Assembly (NCBI GenBank): GCA_029260415.1
Contig: JAJDDH010000137.1
Coordinates: forward strand, 1 to 8,134
Length of the DNA: 8,134 nt
Direction of reading: 5' to 3'
Source of the DNA: Phycisphaerales bacterium
GTDB lineage: Bacteria; Planctomycetota; Phycisphaerae; Phycisphaerales; UBA1924
Part shown: positions 5,556-8,134 of the stretch, in pieces
How the letters are laid out: every line of letters begins with the position of its first letter
Position numbering within the stretch: position 1 is the stretch's first letter
Position numbers and translations under genes: made by a program
Notes under the pieces: model-generated
Databases searched by the model: none
The model's input: the letters and a program-made list of their open reading frames with translations, nothing else
Told to the model about the DNA's origin: nothing

Positions 5556-6650
5556 TCAGGCGCCCGCCCCGTCAAACGCCCGGACGAGGCTCTGGGCGTT
5601 GGATTCGAGCCATTCTCCCTTGCGGGCGATCGCCGCGAGGAAGGCCAGCCCCGGGCGACGCCCCGCCCGCCCGTCCGTCCCGACACCCGCCGCGGCTTCC
5701 TTGACCAGGGTCTCGACCATCAGCAGCGGCATCGCCTCCCGTGTCCGGGCTCCGATCGTCACCGGGTCATCGGCGCTGGCGTACCCGCGCCACATCGCCA
5801 GCAGGCGATCCGTGTCGGGCGCGTCGGGCCAGGCGTCGGGGTCGTCCCCGCCCCCGACCAGCGAGAACTGCACCAGCCCCTGGGCCAGGTCGCACGCCAG
5901 CTCGCCCAGGCGCGCCGCGTCGAAATCGATCACGCCCACGAGGCGCCCGTCGCGGAAGAGCGTGTTGCCCGGGTGCCAGTCGCCGTGGATCACGCGCGAT
6001 GGGCTGCGGTCGAGCCCCAGGCGCAGCAGCGCGTGGTGCGCCCAGTCGCTCAGGGCAACGAGCCTGGCGCACGCGGGCTCGAGCGCCGCGTGGACGCTGG
6101 TCATGCGGTCCATCCGTCGGCGCACGCGTTCGAGGGCTGTGGACCGGTCCTCGGGCGCGGTCCAGGCCGAGCGGTGCCCGCGGCTCAGGTGGTGCAGTCG
6201 GGCCAGCGCGCCGCCCGCGATCTCCGCGCTGACGGGCGACGTGTCCGCGGGCTTCGCGTTGATGTAGTGGAACAGCTCGTAGACGCGCCCGTCGAGCTGG
6301 ACCATGGAGTTGTTCTCGTCGCGTGTGCCCAGCAGCGGCGCGACGGGGTAGCCGCTGGACTCAAGCCTCAGCTGCAGGCTGTGCTGGAACGCGACCATGT
6401 AGGGGTCGTCGCACGCCCGCGAGCGCCGTTTGAGCAGCACCGAGCCCCGGGCGGACTCGATCAACGCCTTGGGCGCGCCGGGGTCGCCCGCGCGCACCTC
6501 GTGGACCGCAGAGACCTTGCCCAGCTCGTACCTGGACAGCACCGCGTTGATCTCGGGCGTGCTCAGCTGCTCGCGCTCGGGCGGTCGGGGCCTGGGCGCC
6601 GTGCCCGCTGGGCGATCCGGAGGCGGCGGGGGAGGGGGCGGAACGTCCAT
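5556..6650 (-). CDS. APH/choline-kinase-family phosphotransferase with Pro-rich N-terminus
   Basis: This 364-residue protein has a protein-kinase-like small-molecule kinase fold. Residues 1-27 are a Pro/Arg-rich extension with eight consecutive prolines at 4-11. The N-lobe follows, with SRYELGKV (39-46) and a strand carrying the probable ATP-binding lysine VLLKRR (71-76). The hinge region is near YELFHYI (124-130). The catalytic Brenner motif is HGDWHPGN at 222-229, with Asp224 as likely catalytic base and Asn229 as metal ligand, followed by IDFD (241-244), the DFG-equivalent with Asp242. This arrangement is shared by aminoglycoside phosphotransferases, homoserine kinase II (ThrB), choline kinases and CotS-like proteins. 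The sequence alone does not identify the acceptor, and a resistance role is not implied. The start is supported by GGGGAG (6659-6664) 8 nt upstream. It lies 25 bp after yicC, so translational or operon coupling is likely. Confidence 0.82.
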   Translation of the reverse strand: MDVPPPPPPPPDRPAGTAPRPRPPEREQLSTPEINAVLSRYELGKVSAVHEVRAGDPGAPKALIESARGSVLLKRRSRACDDPYMVAFQHSLQLRLESSGYPVAPLLGTRDENNSMVQLDGRVYELFHYINAKPADTSPVSAEIAGGALARLHHLSRGHRSAWTAPEDRSTALERVRRRMDRMTSVHAALEPACARLVALSDWAHHALLRLGLDRSPSRVIHGDWHPGNTLFRDGRLVGVIDFDAARLGELACDLAQGLVQFSLVGGGDDPDAWPDAPDTDRLLAMWRGYASADDPVTIGARTREAMPLLMVETLVKEAAAGVGTDGRAGRRPGLAFLAAIARKGEWLESNAQSLVRAFDGAGA

Positions 6651-6658
6651 CGGGTCAT

Positions 6659-6664
6659 CTCCCC
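6659..6664 (-). promoter_or_regulatory. Ribosome binding site of the kinase gene
   Basis: GGGGAG on the minus strand lies 8 nt before the ATG at 6650-6648. Its four G residues could also pair with CCCC (read from + strand 6671-6674) in a small stem spanning 6661-6674. Confidence 0.6.
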
Positions 6665-6675
6665 TCGAGCGGGGC

Positions 6676-7566
6676 TCACTCGGCGTTCTGGACCTGCTCC
6701 TTGATCCGGTCGATCTCGCCCTTGATCTCCACGATCAGGCGCCCGATCCGCGCGTCGGGGCTCTTGGAGGCGATGGTGTTCGCCTCGCGCAGCATCTCCT
6801 GGGCCACGAAGTCCAGCGTCCGACCCAGCGGGCGGTCGTCCTCGCTGCGGATCAGCTCGGCAAAGTGCGTCATGTGCTCGCCCAGGCGGGCGATCTCCTC
6901 GGCGATGTCCGTCTTCTCCGCGTACACCGCGATCTCACGCACCAGATCCCCGGGCTCGGACTGGCGCCCCGCGTCGCCCAGCAGCGACTCGATCCGCTCC
7001 TTGAGGCGTCGCTGGTACTCCGCGACCACCCCCGGGGCCAGGGCCTTGATCTCCTCCAGGCGTTCCTCGATCGACGCCCCGCGCGAGAGCAGCTCCTCGC
7101 CCAGCCCGATCCCCTCGCGCTGGCGCATCGCGATCAGGTGGGTCAGCGATTCTTCCACGAGCGGCATCGTCGCCTTGCGGGCGTTGGTCAGGCGCAGCTC
7201 CTCGTCGGCCGGGGGCTGGAGCACGCCGGGCAGGTCCAGCAGCGCCGCCGCGTCGAGCGTCACGTGCCCGGACTTGACCGAGGGCGCCGAGCGGAGCTGG
7301 TCGATGTATCGCTGCAGCGCGTTCTGGTTGACGTTGTACGCCGCGGCCTCGCTCGTGTCGGTGCACTTGAGCGTCAGCGTGATCGATCCGCGGCTCAGCT
7401 TGGATCGCAGCAGCGAGTCGAGCGCGGGCTCGAGCCCCTGGAGCGATTCGGGCAGGCGCAGGGAGACCTTGCAGTACTTGTTGTTCACCGAGCGCAGCTC
7501 GACGAAGTAGTGGACGCCGCTCTCTTGGGCGGACGCGTCGCCGAACCCGGTCATGCTTCGGATCAC
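6676..7566 (-). CDS. yicC: YicC-family endoribonuclease
   Basis: The 296-residue protein is a full-length member of the YicC/YloC family (the E. coli protein is about 287 residues). The family has been reported to have endoribonuclease activity and acts in the cytoplasm. The signatures are MIRSMTGFG at residues 1-9, the YicC N-terminal domain (ELRSVNNKY near 23-31, about 1-155), a charged helical middle region, and the C-terminal DUF1732 domain with the conserved block VAQEMLREANTIASKS ahead of the C-terminal helices (EIKGEIDRIKEQVQNAE). The start codon is GTG at 7566-7564. It is preferred over the internal ATG at 7554 because GAGGAG lies 7 nt upstream and the family normally begins MIRSMT. 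It is downstream of secG by 64 bp and upstream of the kinase by 25 bp. In many bacteria yicC is next to gmk, but that gene is not seen here. Confidence 0.95.
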   Translation of the reverse strand: MIRSMTGFGDASAQESGVHYFVELRSVNNKYCKVSLRLPESLQGLEPALDSLLRSKLSRGSITLTLKCTDTSEAAAYNVNQNALQRYIDQLRSAPSVKSGHVTLDAAALLDLPGVLQPPADEELRLTNARKATMPLVEESLTHLIAMRQREGIGLGEELLSRGASIEERLEEIKALAPGVVAEYQRRLKERIESLLGDAGRQSEPGDLVREIAVYAEKTDIAEEIARLGEHMTHFAELIRSEDDRPLGRTLDFVAQEMLREANTIASKSPDARIGRLIVEIKGEIDRIKEQVQNAE

Positions 7567-7573
7567 ACGCGGT

Positions 7574-7579
7574 CTCCTC
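7574..7579 (-). promoter_or_regulatory. Ribosome binding site deciding the GTG start of yicC
   Basis: GAGGAG on the minus strand ends 7 nt before GTG 7566-7564, ideal spacing for that start and too distant (19 nt) for the internal ATG. Part of it lies in the 3' arm of a 5-bp hairpin (7576-7580 with 7586-7590). Confidence 0.65.
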
Positions 7580-7600
7580 GCCCCGCGAGGCAGACACGGG

Positions 7601-7614
7601 GAATCGCGATTCTA
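7601..7614 (-). promoter_or_regulatory. 12-bp perfect palindrome overlapping a -10-like hexamer in the secG-yicC gap
   Basis: GAATCGCGATTC at 7601-7612 is a perfect inverted repeat in the 64-bp intergenic region. On the minus strand TAGAAT (7614-7609) matches the TATAAT -10 consensus at 5 of 6 positions and overlaps one arm. I see no convincing -35 box 16-18 bp upstream. A repressor-type operator over a weak internal promoter is possible but unproven. Confidence 0.3.
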
Positions 7615-7630
7615 CAGGGGTTGGCCCGGC

Positions 7631-8116
7631 TCAGGGCGCCTCGTCGGGGTCCGCGGGGGTGTCGCCCGCGGGGACGTCGGTGGGCTGTCCAGCGTCCTGA
7701 CCCGGGTCCGAGTCGGAGTCCTCGTTGCCCGTCGCGCCCAGTCCCTCGTCCTCGACGCTGTCATCGCCCGTGGTCTGGCTGGTGGTCTCTGCCCCGAGCC
7801 CGCCGTCGGTCGAGGTGGCACTGGGCACGGTCGGCCGCGCCTCCGCGGGACGCACCGCGAAGTTCAGCACAACCGCGACGGCGAGGTAGATCACGAACAT
7901 GGCGATGGTGGCCATGGTCAGCGCGTCGCCCGTGCGGGCGCCGAAGGCGGTCTGGCCCGAGCCGCTGCCGCCCCCGCCCGCGCCGAAGGCGCCGCCCAGC
8001 CCGCCGCCCTGCGGGCGCTGGATCAGCACCGTCAGGATCAGCACGACACAGACGAGCAGGAACAGAGCCACCATCAAGTTAATGGCAATCGGAGCCATGC
8101 CCAGGGTCAGCACCAT
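7631..8116 (-). CDS. secG: Preprotein translocase subunit SecG with long acidic C-terminal tail
   Basis: This 161-residue protein is the small auxiliary subunit of the SecYEG channel. Transmembrane helix 1 spans about 10-32 and is followed by the SecG signature QRPQGGGLGGAFG (33-45). A Gly/Ser-rich loop with QTAFGARTGD (55-64) leads to transmembrane helix 2 (about 68-88). Residues 95-161 form an acidic, Asp/Glu/Thr/Pro/Gly-rich tail with 17 acidic residues and no Lys or Arg. Typical SecG is about 70-110 residues, so the extra length is nearly all in this tail. ATG 8116 is supported by GGAG (8126-8129) 9 nt upstream. The alternative ATG at 8098 lacks a ribosome binding site. It is the first visible gene of the minus-strand run, whose promoter probably lies beyond the right edge. 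tpiA commonly precedes secG but cannot be seen here. Confidence 0.93.
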   Translation of the reverse strand: MVLTLGMAPIAINLMVALFLLVCVVLILTVLIQRPQGGGLGGAFGAGGGGSGSGQTAFGARTGDALTMATIAMFVIYLAVAVVLNFAVRPAEARPTVPSATSTDGGLGAETTSQTTGDDSVEDEGLGATGNEDSDSDPGQDAGQPTDVPAGDTPADPDEAP

Positions 8117-8134
8117 CGGTCGGATCTCCGCAGA

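Noticed and set aside
4501..6267. Plus-strand open frame of 588 residues opposite the PDZ and kinase genes
   Set aside because: Ser/Arg-rich antisense product spanning two minus-strand genes with clear signal-peptide, PDZ and kinase motifs.
6430..8082. Plus-strand open frame of 550 residues opposite yicC and secG
   Set aside because: It covers two confidently identified minus-strand genes; the composition is a GC-codon artefact.

Overview
The window is GC-rich DNA with very dense coding and no tRNA, rRNA, insertion sequence or CRISPR array. It looks like bacterial chromosome, and my best guess is Planctomycetota, perhaps class Phycisphaerae. The clues are indirect: high GC, a degenerate HEAT-like repeat ahead of a PDZ domain in a secreted protein (a combination familiar from planctomycetes), a SecG with a long acidic tail, and a lipoprotein-type TolC homologue. 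No marker gene fixes the taxonomy.

Left block (1-917, minus strand): the first 305 residues of a TolC-family outer-membrane efflux lipoprotein, whose C-terminus lies beyond the left edge. A 179-bp gap (918-1096) separates it from a divergent plus-strand pair. The gap holds a plausible sigma-70-type promoter (968-995) and a leader with three small stem-loops.

Middle block (1097-4494, plus strand): a two-gene operon. The first gene is a 948-residue protein with GH35 beta-galactosidase architecture. Gapless by-eye comparison indicates that both catalytic glutamates and most galactose-contacting residues are replaced. The second, 17 bp downstream with a good ribosome binding site, is a 177-residue stand-alone HD hydrolase of the SpoT/Mesh1 (small alarmone hydrolase) type with its catalytic set intact.

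Right block (8116 down to 4491, minus strand): four collinear genes, secG, then yicC, then an APH-type kinase, then a secreted PDZ protein, with gaps of 64, 25 and 42 bp. This looks like one transcription unit entering from the right edge. secG serves protein export, yicC encodes an endoribonuclease-family protein, and the last two have no assignable substrate or partner. The PDZ gene and the alarmone hydrolase gene converge so tightly that their TAG stop codons share one CTAG palindrome.

The best candidate for something undescribed is the GH35-like protein: an apparently retuned or inactive glycosidase fold, without a signal peptide, coupled to an alarmone-type hydrolase. No stretch over 300 bases lacks a gene.
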